Assembly (NCBI RefSeq): GCF_003003275.1 | Contig: NZ_PVTO01000014.1 | Location: forward strand, 1-64,000 | Source: Alkalibacterium olivapovliticus | GTDB taxonomy: Bacteria > Bacillota > Bacilli > Lactobacillales > Carnobacteriaceae_A | Direction: 5' to 3' | Length of the DNA stretch: 64,000 nucleotides | Shown: positions 18,546-28,207 of the stretch, piece by piece | Layout: the number at the start of each line of letters is the position of its first letter | Numbering within the stretch: position 1 is the stretch's first letter | Position numbers and translations under genes: made by a program | Notes under the pieces: generated by a model | Told to the model about the DNA's origin: nothing | What the model saw: the letters and a program-made list of their open reading frames with translations, nothing else | The model's database searches: none

Positions 18546-18563
18546 GGCGGGGAATTCCCCGCC
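18546..18563 (+). other. GC-rich perfect palindrome between aguA and uxuA
   Basis: GGCGGGGAATTCCCCGCC can form an 8-bp or longer hairpin 14 bases after the aguA stop. It has no following T-run, so it is more likely an mRNA-stabilizing or processing element within the operon than a terminator. Confidence 0.6.
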
Positions 18564-18601
18564 TTGTAATAAAAGGAAATAATGAAAAAGGGGGAAACAG
18601 T

Positions 18602-19681
18602 ATGAAGACAACTTTTCGCTGGTACGGCGTTGGAAATGATACAGTATCACTTTCAGATATTCGTCAGATTCCATCGATGCACAGCGTAGTCTGGGCGCTT
18701 CATGACTTACGGGCTGGTGAAGTTTGGCCAGTTGAGCGTATACAGGAAGTGAAAGAGCAGGCAGCAGAGTACAAACTGGGGATAGATGTGGTCGAATCAG
18801 TTAATATTCATGAATCGATCAAATTAGGGATTCCTGAAAGAGAAAAATACATTGTGAAGTATAAAGAAACACTTCGTAATTTAGGAAAAGTCGGTGGTGT
18901 TAAAGTCGTCTGTTATAACTTCATGCCGGTATTTGACTGGGTTAGAACAGATATGGCTAAAGAACTTGAAGACGGTTCCACTGCTTTATTTTATGAAGTC
19001 GATAAGATCGAAGGGGTCGACCCTTACGAGTTAGTCGAAAACGTTAAGAAATCTTCCAGAGGAATGACTTTACCAGGATGGGAGCCAGAACGACTCGAGA
19101 AAATAGAAGAGTTATTCAAAGCTTACGAAACAGTATCAGAAGATGATTTGTTTAACAACCTGGCTCACTTTCTGAAAGAAGTTGTTCCTGTGGCAGAAGA
19201 AAACGGTATTAAAATGGCAATTCATCCAGATGATCCACCCTATCCCGTATTCAATCTTCCACGTATTGTACGCAGTAAAGATAACCTGCAGCGTATTGTA
19301 GACATTATTGACAGTCCTTCGAACGGCTTGACATTATGTAGTGGGGCGTTAGGGTCAAATCCTGAAAACGATGTACCGGATATGATCCGTACATTCAAAG
19401 ATCGAATTCCATTCGCTCATATTCGTAATGTAAAGGTGTTTGAGAATGGTGACTTTATTGAAACCTCTCATAGGGAACAGGATGGATCAGTTCCTATACT
19501 TGAAATAATGAAAGCGTATCATGAAATCGGATTCGAAGGGTATATGCGACCGGATCATGGGAGACATTTATGGGGAGAAGAAAGCAGACCAGGATATGGC
19601 CTGTACGATCGTGCGCTGGGTATCATGTACATGATGGGTGCCTGGGACATGCTTGAAAAACAAAAGACAGAAACTCACTAA
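18602..19681 (+). CDS. uxuA: Mannonate dehydratase
   Basis: A 359-residue cytoplasmic enzyme converting D-mannonate to 2-keto-3-deoxy-D-gluconate. Family features: the N-terminal FRWYGVGNDTVSL and IRQIPSMHSVVWALHD, the NFMPVFDWVRTDM segment, and metal-binding IKMAIHPDDPPYP. AAAGGGGGAAA precedes the ATG. It lies in the aguA operon, so glucuronate released by GH67 is channelled via UxuB and UxuA; glucuronate isomerase (UxaC) and KDG kinase/aldolase are not in this window. Confidence 0.95.
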   Translation: MKTTFRWYGVGNDTVSLSDIRQIPSMHSVVWALHDLRAGEVWPVERIQEVKEQAAEYKLGIDVVESVNIHESIKLGIPEREKYIVKYKETLRNLGKVGGVKVVCYNFMPVFDWVRTDMAKELEDGSTALFYEVDKIEGVDPYELVENVKKSSRGMTLPGWEPERLEKIEELFKAYETVSEDDLFNNLAHFLKEVVPVAEENGIKMAIHPDDPPYPVFNLPRIVRSKDNLQRIVDIIDSPSNGLTLCSGALGSNPENDVPDMIRTFKDRIPFAHIRNVKVFENGDFIETSHREQDGSVPILEIMKAYHEIGFEGYMRPDHGRHLWGEESRPGYGLYDRALGIMYMMGAWDMLEKQKTETH

Positions 19682-19709
19682 TCATGGATCTATTTGAGGA
19701 GGAAACCCA

Positions 19710-20756
19710 ATGGAATTAGATAGCCAAACACCCGGAGGAACTGGAACCGGACCGACCGGAAACAATCCTGAAACAGGCATTGCATCTGCTCAAGGCGGCG
19801 TTAAAGATGTTGAAGCATACAAAGAGAAACTGAAACAGACCCAAGTATCCAAATGGGAATCAACAAGCAAATCACTGAAAAAAGACTGGCAGTTGTATAC
19901 GTTTCTTATTTTACCTGTCATCTATCTTGTAATATTCCAGTATCTGCCAATGATTGGTAACGTTATTGCTTTTAGACGTTTCGTACCAGGTGGAAGCATG
20001 CTTGGACAAGACTTTGTTGGACTTCGGTATTTTGAAATGTTCTGGAATGACCGTACTTTCTGGAGAGTTTTCAGAAATACATTCACTATTGGTGGGTTGA
20101 CACTACTGTTCAACTTCCCGATTCCAATCATATTTGCACTGTTACTGAATGAAGTTAAGAGTATGAAATTCAAACGTTTTGTACAAACTGCATCATACCT
20201 GCCATATTTCATTTCGATGGTTATTATCGCCGGTATGATCATGGAAATGTTATCTGCAAATGGTATCATCAATCAGATGATCCAATTCTTTGGAGGAGAC
20301 AGCATCATTTTCCTTCAGCGAGCAGAGTGGTTCCGTACAATTTACGTCGCATCTGGTGTCTGGCAGACGACTGGTTGGGGAGCAATCCTTTACCTTGCTG
20401 CTTTAACGAACATCGATCCAAACTTATATGAGGCTGCTGCCATCGATGGGGCTGGCCGACTGAAACAGACATGGCACGTTACGATACCTGGTATATTACC
20501 AACAATCATGACACTGCTCATTCTGAATATCGGTAACTTCATGAACGTTGGGTTTGAAAAAGTATTCCTACTTTATAATCCGTTAACGTATGAAACAGCA
20601 GATGTTATCTCTACTTATCTATACCGTATCGGTTTAGGTAGTGCAAACTTCTCATACGCAACAGCTATTGGTTTAGCTCAGGCGGTCGTTGGATTTGTAC
20701 TGGTTATGAGCGCGAACTTATTATCTAGAAAACTGACTAATAGAAGTCTATGGTAA
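19710..20756 (+). CDS. lplB: ABC transporter permease, LplB type
   Basis: A 348-residue membrane protein of the LplB group that imports aldouronates and other xylo-oligosaccharides. An unusually long hydrophilic N-terminal extension (about 50 residues, Gly/Thr/Pro-rich, then Lys-rich) precedes six membrane segments. The EAA loop is YEAAAIDGAGRLKQTWHVTIPG. GAGGAGG precedes the ATG. It is followed by its YtcP-like partner after 16 bases and then by a binding protein. This is the only LplB/YtcP pair in the window, although five LplA-type binding proteins are present. Confidence 0.92.
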   Translation: MELDSQTPGGTGTGPTGNNPETGIASAQGGVKDVEAYKEKLKQTQVSKWESTSKSLKKDWQLYTFLILPVIYLVIFQYLPMIGNVIAFRRFVPGGSMLGQDFVGLRYFEMFWNDRTFWRVFRNTFTIGGLTLLFNFPIPIIFALLLNEVKSMKFKRFVQTASYLPYFISMVIIAGMIMEMLSANGIINQMIQFFGGDSIIFLQRAEWFRTIYVASGVWQTTGWGAILYLAALTNIDPNLYEAAAIDGAGRLKQTWHVTIPGILPTIMTLLILNIGNFMNVGFEKVFLLYNPLTYETADVISTYLYRIGLGSANFSYATAIGLAQAVVGFVLVMSANLLSRKLTNRSLW

Positions 20757-20772
20757 AGGGAGGAAGAAAATC

Positions 20773-21657
20773 ATGCATTTAAATGACACTAAAGGATATA
20801 AAGCGTTTCGCATATTTAATATTATCACGATGATATTAATTGTTATTGTTACTTTTGTACCGTTCATTAATATCATTGCTCAGTCTTTCAGTAGTGAGCG
20901 TTTCATTACTGCAGGAGAAGTATTCCTTCTGCCTAGAGGGTTCAATATTGAAACCTACCGTGCAGTATTAAGTAATCAGCGCTTCTGGATTCACTACAGA
21001 AATACAATCGTGTATGCAGTTGTCGGAACTGCGCTGGCTATGTTTTTAACAACTTTACTCGCTTACGTATTGGCTAAACCGAAAACACGCTTAAAAGGGA
21101 AAGGATTCTGGGTCGGCTTTTCAGTCTTCACGATGTTCTTTGCCGGAGGGATCATTCCTACCTATATCGTGTATAACAACACTTTGAACATTACTAATAC
21201 AATGTGGTCTGTGGTATTCCCGCTGGCGCTGAGTATTTACAATATGTTGATCATGAAAGCATTCTTCGAGAATCTACCGCCTTCATTGGAAGAAGCAGCT
21301 TCTATTGATGGGATGTCAACATACGGTATTTTCATGAAAATCGTACTGCCGTTATCAAAACCAATCTTAGCGACAATGACACTGTTCTATGCAGTAGCTT
21401 ACTGGAATGCTTGGTTCCAGGCATTCATGTTCCTGAACGACTGGACATTATTCCCAGTTACCCTGTTCCTGAGAAATCTGATTTCCGGAGCAACAGCAAC
21501 TGGTGAAGCTGCCGCAGCTGAAGCTGGTGGGGCACAAATCGCTTCCAATGTACGTTCAGTATCCATGTTCCTGACAGTGTTACCGATCATCTGTGTTTAT
21601 CCATTTGTTCAGAAGTACTTCGTAACAGGAATCATGCTGGGATCTGTTAAAGAATAA
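20773..21657 (+). CDS. ytcP: Carbohydrate ABC transporter permease, YtcP type
   Basis: The partner permease of LplB, 294 residues, six membrane segments. EAA loop: LEEAASIDGMSTYGIFMKIVLP. The C-terminal YPFVQKYFVTGIMLGSVKE is characteristic of YtcP/LplC proteins. GGGAGG precedes the ATG. Together with LplB it forms the channel served by the binding protein encoded next and possibly by the four other paralogous binding proteins. No ATPase is encoded nearby. Confidence 0.92.
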   Translation: MHLNDTKGYKAFRIFNIITMILIVIVTFVPFINIIAQSFSSERFITAGEVFLLPRGFNIETYRAVLSNQRFWIHYRNTIVYAVVGTALAMFLTTLLAYVLAKPKTRLKGKGFWVGFSVFTMFFAGGIIPTYIVYNNTLNITNTMWSVVFPLALSIYNMLIMKAFFENLPPSLEEAASIDGMSTYGIFMKIVLPLSKPILATMTLFYAVAYWNAWFQAFMFLNDWTLFPVTLFLRNLISGATATGEAAAAEAGGAQIASNVRSVSMFLTVLPIICVYPFVQKYFVTGIMLGSVKE

Positions 21658-21673
21658 AGGGTTTAAATTATTG

Positions 21674-21699
21674 ACCGGGGGTGCTGAATGATTCCCGGT
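21674..21699 (+). other. Short stem-loop between ytcP and the binding-protein gene
   Basis: ACCGGG (21674-21679) and CCCGGT (21694-21699) pair; no convincing T-run follows. It may mark a processing point that separates permease and binding-protein expression. Confidence 0.4.
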
Positions 21700-21716
21700 T
21701 AATAAAACTAAAATAG

Positions 21717-21731
21717 TGTAAACGCTTGACA
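21717..21731 (+). promoter_or_regulatory. cre-like sequence overlapping a TTGACA element
   Basis: TGTAAACGCTTGACA combines a left half identical to cre (TGTAAACG) with TTGACA at 21726-21731, as in the aguA promoter. No good -10 is found at 16-18 bases, so an internal promoter for the binding-protein gene is possible but unproven. The leader to the start codon is more than 200 bases long. Confidence 0.45.
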
Positions 21732-21950
21732 GAAACGGTCCTTGTCAATTTTGCAGCAGGAGAAGTAATGAGATAGGGCTAACTGTTTACTGATTCCACA
21801 ATCATCACTTTAGTGAGAGGTTATGGAACTTACTGCAAAAACTTTTCTATGGAAAAAACTAAAAGGGGTCGATGCCATACGATCAGTTTGACAAATGCTT
21901 TAAGGTATTATTTTATTGATTTCAAGCATCACAATATAAGGAGGAAAACA

Positions 21951-23645
21951 ATGGGTTCATCACTTAAGAAAAAATTATTAGCTGGTTTAACTCTTACTAC
22001 AGCAACTTTACTGATTGCTTGTGGAGGAGACGATACAACTGACAACGGCGGAGATTCTAATGGAGATAATGGGACTTCAGAGGAAGGCGAAGCTGGCGTA
22101 ACTGAAGACGATATTGGAACTGAACACGCAATGGAAGATTTTAGTGTGGGAGATACGTTTTATTCTGAAGAGCCTTTAGAATTCTCTTTCCTGTACAGAG
22201 ATCACCCGAACTATCCACTGGATGAAGACTGGACTTTCTACGACATGCTTGAAGAGAGAACGAACGTTACATTTGATAACGTTATTGCTCCTTTATCAGA
22301 TTTCCCTGAACGTAGATCAGTATTGATTGCTGCAGGGGATGCTCCAGATATCATTTCAAACTCATATCCTGGAGATGAGTCACAATTTGTTGGATCGGGT
22401 GCACTTCTACCTTTGTCTGATTATGTTCACTTGATGCCTCACCTGTCTCAGCGTATTGAAGACTGGGATCTTTCAGAAGAATTAGACCAGAACCGTCAGG
22501 CTGATGGTAAATATTACATCTTACCTGGTATTGAAGAAAACGTTCGTCATGACTATACGCTTATGATCAACAGAACAGTATTTGATGAATATGGTGTAGA
22601 AGAACCAAATTCATGGGATGAATTAAGAGATGCTTTACAAGTGTTAGCTGATGAAACTGGGAACGTTCCATTTAACGATCAGTGGCAAGGTCAAGCCTTA
22701 CTCAACTATGCAGCCCCTTCATTTGATACTGTAGCTGGTTGGGGATACGGCGGTGGAGTTGTCTTTGACGAGGGTGCCGATGAATTCAGTTATGCGCCTA
22801 TGGAAGATGGCTACCGTGAATTGGTAGAGTACTTTGCAGGATTAGTTGAAGATGGATTAATGGATCCAGAATCGTTCACTCAAGAAGATGAAACGGCTCA
22901 AAACTCATTCAATAATGCTAATTCGTATGTCATTTCTGCTAACTCTCAGACCGTTATTGGACAGAGAGAATCAATGGCGGAAATCCATGGTGAAGGCGAG
23001 TATGAAATCGGAAAAATATTGTCTCCTGAAGGACCAGCTGGCCCATATGTTGGCGGAAGCCGCTTTGTAGCCGGATTTATGCTGAGAGCTGACGTTGCTG
23101 AACGTGACGACTTCCTGGCATTACTGCAATTCGTTGACTGGTTATACTACAGTGAAGAAGGAAATGAACTAGCTTGGTGGGGTGAAGAAGGCGAAACATT
23201 CGAGCGTTCAGAAGAAGCTCCAGGTGGATACATGCCTCTTGATCCAATCACTTATCTAGGACTGAATCCTGAAGGAACTGAACACTTACAAGAAGATCAT
23301 GGTTTCCGTAACGGAATCATTGCTTCTGGTGGTACAGATGAACTTCTTCAATCCGTAATGGACGAAGAAGAAATCGAATTCCAGAATGAAACAAATGCGA
23401 ATAGAGAAGTTATAACTCCAGCTCCTCCATATCCATTGAGTGAAGCTGATCAGGAACAACTATCATTAATCGGAACGCCTTTACAAGATACAACAGAAAC
23501 GTATACTCTACGTTTCATCACTGGCCAGTACGACTTTGATCGTTGGGATGAATTTATGGCTGATTTAGAAAATCAGAACGTCGATCAATATCTTGATATT
23601 GTCAACACTGCATACCAAGATTTCCAATCTAATCAGGCTGAGTAA
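21951..23645 (+). CDS. lplA: LplA-type oligosaccharide-binding lipoprotein
   Basis: A 564-residue extracellular solute-binding protein. The ATG at 21951 follows AAGGAGG (21940-21946 region) and starts a typical lipoprotein signal peptide, lipobox LIAC with Cys24; an in-frame upstream extension from 21813 lacks such signals. The mature N-terminus is very acidic. It carries the block common to the five paralogs here (A/SM-E/D-FxxGDTF) and the C-terminal GQYDFDRWDEFM. As part of the aguA operon right after its permeases it is the cognate receptor, probably for aldouronates or xylo-oligosaccharides. It has the longest divergent tail of the set. Confidence 0.92.
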   Translation: MGSSLKKKLLAGLTLTTATLLIACGGDDTTDNGGDSNGDNGTSEEGEAGVTEDDIGTEHAMEDFSVGDTFYSEEPLEFSFLYRDHPNYPLDEDWTFYDMLEERTNVTFDNVIAPLSDFPERRSVLIAAGDAPDIISNSYPGDESQFVGSGALLPLSDYVHLMPHLSQRIEDWDLSEELDQNRQADGKYYILPGIEENVRHDYTLMINRTVFDEYGVEEPNSWDELRDALQVLADETGNVPFNDQWQGQALLNYAAPSFDTVAGWGYGGGVVFDEGADEFSYAPMEDGYRELVEYFAGLVEDGLMDPESFTQEDETAQNSFNNANSYVISANSQTVIGQRESMAEIHGEGEYEIGKILSPEGPAGPYVGGSRFVAGFMLRADVAERDDFLALLQFVDWLYYSEEGNELAWWGEEGETFERSEEAPGGYMPLDPITYLGLNPEGTEHLQEDHGFRNGIIASGGTDELLQSVMDEEEIEFQNETNANREVITPAPPYPLSEADQEQLSLIGTPLQDTTETYTLRFITGQYDFDRWDEFMADLENQNVDQYLDIVNTAYQDFQSNQAE

Positions 23646-23805
23646 TCTGAACCGTTTTAGATCACTCTTTCTGACCGGATGAAAATAAATTTTGGAAAGA
23701 AACAGTTTTAGACCCTTGCTGTCTTTCCGCGGACAAAGGTTATTCTCTGGATATACAAGAGACAACGTAGTGTTAAAACACTGCTGACTGCTCAAGTAAG
23801 TGTGA

Positions 23806-23836
23806 GCATCAAAATCGGCTGAAATGATTTTGATGC
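23806..23836 (+). other. Strong stem-loop in a 450-base gap of the aguA operon
   Basis: GCATCAAAATC (23806-23816) pairs perfectly with GATTTTGATGC (23826-23836) around a 9-base loop. No T-run follows. It is the main element of the gap 23646-24093, which also has a small GTGTT/AACAC hairpin near 23770 and CAGAGG/CCTTCTG near 23849. No ORF with a ribosome site is visible here. The gap may contain a leader, a processed stem or a small RNA. Confidence 0.5.
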
Positions 23837-24093
23837 AGGCACGGTCAGAGGGTAACCTTCTGTCTGTTTACATAGTGATTATATTAGTTAGTCTTTAGAC
23901 TTTTTTTGCTGACATTAGACGTTCAGTCTGTTCTATTAAATTACAGATCTGACATGACATAATGACCTTGCTTCTGTAAAATAGTTAGCGTACGGGTTAG
24001 TATTTATAACGGTGATTAAATGTCAGCTGTTCATAGTGACCAACCCATATGAAGGCAGATAACTGTCAAATATGAAGAGTGAGAGGGATTTTT

Positions 24094-24792
24094 ATGCGAG
24101 GCGATTTTAATAAAGATATTGGTGAAGGAAGACTGTATAAGATTTCTCAAAATATTTCATGGTTTCTCATTACGACCCTTTGGTTTAATTTGAACCTGAT
24201 TCCGCTGTTTTTCTTCTTTATATTCGTAGAAGCGACACTGGCTAACTTAGTCTGGTACCTGATCGGAATCATCCCATTAGGTCCCGCAATAGGAGGATTG
24301 CTTGGTTCAACGATCAATGTAGTGGAGAATGATGACTTTTCTGAACCAGGCAAAGATTTCAGGAAGTATTACCGGTTGAATAGTCTAGATAGTTTAAAAA
24401 TCTGGATGCCGTACTTACTGCTGATTTACTTGTTTTCAGTAAATATCAATTATTATATTAATATAGCAGACAGTCAGTACATTCTTATTGGCTACTTGTT
24501 TGTCCTGCTTATAATGATTTTGAGCTTGTATTTTATCCCTGTTTTTTTGATTCAAATCAAATTTGAATTCAGGTACAAAGATTTACTGAAATTAGGATGG
24601 TATTACTTTTTCATGAAACTGAAACTGACTATCGGTAATTTCCTGATCATATTCATTGTTGTCTTTCTTCTATTAGCTGTCTCAGAGTGGTTATTACTGG
24701 CTATACCAGCTGTTCTGGCTTATATCTGGACACTGTACAACTATAGTACTGTAAGAGATGTAAAAGCTAATTTCGTTAAAGAGAACGAATGA
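24094..24792 (+). CDS. DUF624 (YesL-like) membrane protein
   Basis: A 232-residue membrane protein with five to six hydrophobic segments, starting ISWFLITTLWFNLNLIPLFFFF, the characteristic DUF624 opening, followed by PLGPAIGGLLGS. The ATG at 24094 is preferred over the in-frame GTG at 24079 because GAGAGGG lies just ahead of it. DUF624 genes co-occur with LplA/LplB/YtcP transporters; function unknown. It is placed between the binding protein and the beta-xylosidase. A shorter homolog sits at 3647-4282. Confidence 0.85.
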   Translation: MRGDFNKDIGEGRLYKISQNISWFLITTLWFNLNLIPLFFFFIFVEATLANLVWYLIGIIPLGPAIGGLLGSTINVVENDDFSEPGKDFRKYYRLNSLDSLKIWMPYLLLIYLFSVNINYYINIADSQYILIGYLFVLLIMILSLYFIPVFLIQIKFEFRYKDLLKLGWYYFFMKLKLTIGNFLIIFIVVFLLLAVSEWLLLAIPAVLAYIWTLYNYSTVRDVKANFVKENE

Positions 24793-24838
24793 TTTAATTA
24801 TATTATTTTATTAGTAAAATTTATAGGAGGCTATATAT

Positions 24839-26539
24839 ATGTCAATGATTCAAAATCCAGTATTAAAAGGATTCAATCCAGACCCAAGTATGTTAAGAGT
24901 AGGAGATGATTTTTATATCGCAGTGTCCACTTTTGAATGGTTCCCGGGCGTTGTTATTTATCACTCAACTGATATGAAAAACTGGCGTCAAGTGGCGCGA
25001 CCATTAAACAGAGTTGAACTATTGGATATGAAAGGAAACCCTGACTCAGGTGGTGTCTGGGCACCTCAATTAAGTTATGCCGATGGGAAATTTTACCTTA
25101 TTTTCTCAGATGTCAAAGTGACATCTGGCAGCTGGAAAGATGTGACCAATTATTTGACTACTTGTGACACAATTGACGGTGAATGGAGCAACCCGGTCTA
25201 TATGAATCAGTCTGGATTTGACCCTTCATTATTCCACGATGAAGATGGACGTAAATGGTTCGTTAATATGGTATGGGATCACCGTAACGGGAAGCATGAT
25301 TTTGGTGGCATCGTTCTTCAGGAATATGATGCTGATCAGGAAAAACTGATTGGTGACCGTAAAATCATATACACAGGGACAGATGTTGGGCTGACAGAAG
25401 CACCGCATTTATACAAAATCAATGAGTACTACTATTTACTGACTGCTGAAGGCGGTACGATGTATGATCATCACGCCACGATTGCACGTTCAAAAACGAT
25501 TGATGGACCGTACGAAACGCATCCTGACAATCCGTTGATTTCATCTTGGGGACATCCACGTTTAGCTCTTCAAAAAGCTGGACATGGTTCACTAGTTGAA
25601 ACTCAAAACGGCGAATGGTATTTGGCTCATCTGACTGCTCGTCCGACTAAAGCACCTGGAGACGTATTACTGATGGACCGCGGATACAGCCAGCTTGGTC
25701 GTGAAACGGCTATTCAGAAACTGGAATGGAAAGAGGGCTGGCCTTATGTAGTAGATGGCAATTACCCTAAAGTATCTGTTGAGGCACCAGATCTTCCTGA
25801 ACAGAAATGGGATGCTGACTTCCCTATTGTCGACCAGTTTGACTCTGAGGAACTAGGGGGTCAATGGCAGACACTGCGCATTCCTTATACTCAGTTTGCA
25901 TCAGTGACTGATAAGCCTGGAAAATTGAGAATATATGGTGCAGGGGCATTTTCTAACCTGCATAAACAAGCACTTGTCGCCCGTCGCTGGCAGGCATTCG
26001 AATTTGAAGCAGAAACAAAAGTATCTGTTGACCCGGTGTCATTCCAGCAGCAGGCTGGTCTGGTCAACTATTACAACACTAAAAACTGGACAAGTCTTCA
26101 TGTCACCTGGCATGAAGATAAAGGAAAAGTGATCGATCTATACGCTTCAGAACGCGACAACGTGTCTAATCCTTTAGGCAGTGATGTTATCCCTGTTCCG
26201 GATGAGGCAGAAGCAGTCTGGTTTAAAGTTAAAGTCGATCAGTACCATTATCAGTTCAGTTATTCATTTGACGGCGAGAAGTGGGAAGAGATCCCGGCAG
26301 TATTCGATTCATGGAAACTGTCTGATGAGTATATTCAGGAATCCGGATTCTTTACCGGCGCATTCGTTGGAATGAGCTGTATCGATACTAGTGGTATGCG
26401 TCTGGCTGCTGACTTTGACTATTTCCGATATGAAGAAAAAGCGGATGACCGTGACCACTGGACTCAGACACGTCATTATGGAAATGGATCTAAAGGTAAA
26501 AGCAAATCTGTTGTGGGCCAGTCCGGCACAACTAAATAA
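24839..26539 (+). CDS. xynB: Beta-xylosidase, GH43
   Basis: A 566-residue cytoplasmic enzyme that cleaves xylose from the non-reducing end of xylo-oligosaccharides. The catalytic triad is visible: general base Asp15 (GFNPDPSM), pKa modulator Asp128 (SGFDPSLF) and general acid Glu187 (LTEAPHLY); these numbers coincide with the well-known Geobacillus stearothermophilus XynB3. A C-terminal beta-sandwich (about 330-540) completes the active site. AGGAGG stands upstream. A basic, Ser/Lys-rich tail (SKGKSKSVVG) ends the protein. Confidence 0.95.
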   Translation: MSMIQNPVLKGFNPDPSMLRVGDDFYIAVSTFEWFPGVVIYHSTDMKNWRQVARPLNRVELLDMKGNPDSGGVWAPQLSYADGKFYLIFSDVKVTSGSWKDVTNYLTTCDTIDGEWSNPVYMNQSGFDPSLFHDEDGRKWFVNMVWDHRNGKHDFGGIVLQEYDADQEKLIGDRKIIYTGTDVGLTEAPHLYKINEYYYLLTAEGGTMYDHHATIARSKTIDGPYETHPDNPLISSWGHPRLALQKAGHGSLVETQNGEWYLAHLTARPTKAPGDVLLMDRGYSQLGRETAIQKLEWKEGWPYVVDGNYPKVSVEAPDLPEQKWDADFPIVDQFDSEELGGQWQTLRIPYTQFASVTDKPGKLRIYGAGAFSNLHKQALVARRWQAFEFEAETKVSVDPVSFQQQAGLVNYYNTKNWTSLHVTWHEDKGKVIDLYASERDNVSNPLGSDVIPVPDEAEAVWFKVKVDQYHYQFSYSFDGEKWEEIPAVFDSWKLSDEYIQESGFFTGAFVGMSCIDTSGMRLAADFDYFRYEEKADDRDHWTQTRHYGNGSKGKSKSVVGQSGTTK

Positions 26540-26558
26540 GTAAACTAAAACGAATTGA

Positions 26559-26637
26559 ATAGAGGGGACCGACTTCAACGGAAAGCATTGATCGATTCTA
26601 GATTGGAGCTTCCCTTAAAGCTGGTCCTCTATTTTTT
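26559..26637 (+). terminator. Terminator between beta-xylosidase and xylulokinase genes
   Basis: AATAGAGG-GGACC pairs with GGTCCTCTATT (26623-26633, one bulged G), followed by TTTTTT. The 50-base loop region contains a small internal stem. xylB begins only about 30 bases later with no clear promoter in between, so some read-through or an unseen promoter is needed. Confidence 0.75.
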
Positions 26638-26664
26638 ATAAAATCAGAGAATGGACGTGTCTAT

Positions 26665-28161
26665 ATGAGTTATGTATTAGGTTTAGACTTGGGAACAAGT
26701 GGATTAAAAGGAATACTCGTAAACAAAAACGGTAAAATAGTTGATGAAGCTTCTTCTGAGTACCCGTTACTGACACCTGAAAGAGGGCACAGTGAACAGG
26801 ATCCTGCAGAATGGTTCAGAGCGGCTAAAGAGGTCATGGCAGCTATCTTTAAATCAACACCAGATGCAAAAGACCAGCTGGAAGGTATCAGCTTTTCAGG
26901 ACAAATGCATACGCTTGTCTTGCTGGATGAAAAGAGCGAGGTGCTCCGTCCAGCGATTTTATGGAATGATGTCCGTACGACTGAACAGTGTGTCACGATC
27001 ACTGATAAAGTGGCTAACCTGATCGATATCACGAAGAATAAAGCGTTAGAAGGATTTACTTTACCGAAATTACTATGGGTCAAAGAAAACGAACCGGATG
27101 TCTGGAGCAAAGTAAATATGTTTTTACTTCCTAAAGACTACCTTGGGTACCGTTTGACTGGAAACAAGCAAATGGAGTATTCAGATGCAGCAGGCACTCT
27201 GTTTTTAGATGTTGAAAAGAGAAGCTGGAGCGAGGAAATCGGCCAGGCATTAGATATTTCAACTTCTATATGTCCACCTCTTGTGAATTCAAATGATGAA
27301 ATCGGAAAACTGGATACAGATCTGGCTAAAGAACTTGGACTGACTGTGGATGTTCCAGTGTATTCTGGTGGAGCAGACAATCCATGTGCTGCAGTAGGTG
27401 CTGGTATTGTTCGTCCAGATCAGGGTATGGCCAGTATTGGAACCTCCGGTGTATTCTTGTCTTACGAAGAAACGGGAGACAAAGCATATAATGGACACCT
27501 TCACTACTTCAATCATGTGGTCCCTAATGCCTATTATACAATGGGGGTTACTCTGGCTGCAGGAAGCAGTTTAAACTGGTTTAAGAAAACTTTCGCACCT
27601 GAAGAAAGCTTTGAAGATTTATTGAAAGGGGTGAAAGACGTCAAGCCTGGATCTGACGGTTTATTATTTGCACCTTATATCTCGGGAGAACGCACACCGC
27701 ACACGGACAGTAACATAAGAGGAACTTTCCTGGGGATGGATATTGCACATACACGTGATCATTTTGCACGTGCCGTACTGGAAGGAATTACTTTTTCACT
27801 TAAAGATTCGTATGAGTTAATGAAAAAACATTCCAACAAAGACTTTAAACAAATTGTCTCTGTTGGCGGAGGCGCTAAAAATCCAGACTGGCTGCAAATG
27901 CAGGCAGATATCTTCAATGCGCCTGTAGTGACATTGGAAACAGAACAGGGTCCTGCTATGGGAGCGGCTATGATAGCGGCTGTCGGAACAGGCTGGTTCA
28001 GCGATTTCGAGGCTTGTTCAAAAGAATTTGTTCACTATAAATCTGAAGTTAAACCGAATTCGGATACCGTTGCTCAATATGAAAAAGTTTATGCTAACTA
28101 CAAAGAAGTCTATCCGACTATAAAAGACTTGTCTCATAAATTGGTAACAGACAACGGTTAA
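26665..28161 (+). CDS. xylB: Xylulokinase
   Basis: A 498-residue FGGY-family kinase phosphorylating D-xylulose to xylulose 5-phosphate. Phosphate-binding N-terminus GLDLGTSGLKGI, the GISFSGQMHTLVLLD segment, IGTSGVFLSY, and SVGGGAKNPDWLQMQADIF near the C-terminus are typical of XylB. The ribosome site is weak (only GGA about 12 bases ahead). It is separated from xylA by 14 kb, unlike the usual xylAB pair, and lies between two terminators. Confidence 0.95.
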   Translation: MSYVLGLDLGTSGLKGILVNKNGKIVDEASSEYPLLTPERGHSEQDPAEWFRAAKEVMAAIFKSTPDAKDQLEGISFSGQMHTLVLLDEKSEVLRPAILWNDVRTTEQCVTITDKVANLIDITKNKALEGFTLPKLLWVKENEPDVWSKVNMFLLPKDYLGYRLTGNKQMEYSDAAGTLFLDVEKRSWSEEIGQALDISTSICPPLVNSNDEIGKLDTDLAKELGLTVDVPVYSGGADNPCAAVGAGIVRPDQGMASIGTSGVFLSYEETGDKAYNGHLHYFNHVVPNAYYTMGVTLAAGSSLNWFKKTFAPEESFEDLLKGVKDVKPGSDGLLFAPYISGERTPHTDSNIRGTFLGMDIAHTRDHFARAVLEGITFSLKDSYELMKKHSNKDFKQIVSVGGGAKNPDWLQMQADIFNAPVVTLETEQGPAMGAAMIAAVGTGWFSDFEACSKEFVHYKSEVKPNSDTVAQYEKVYANYKEVYPTIKDLSHKLVTDNG

Positions 28162-28167
28162 ATAATT

Positions 28168-28207
28168 AAAGAGAAAGCTATGATATTTTCTGTCATAGCT
28201 TTTCTTT
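28168..28207 (+). terminator. Terminator after xylB
   Basis: AAAGAGAAAGCTATGA pairs with TCATAGCTTTTCTTT around TATTTTCTG, with one mismatch; a short T-rich stretch is part of the stem. Confidence 0.75.

Noticed and set aside
21813-21950. 46-residue N-terminal extension of the lipoprotein gene
   Set aside because: AAGGAGG stands directly before ATG 21951, which begins a standard lipoprotein signal peptide; the extension would bury that signal.
26670-27110. 146-codon minus-strand ORF opposite xylB
   Set aside because: Its length follows from the codon usage of xylB on the other strand; no start signals or family resemblance.
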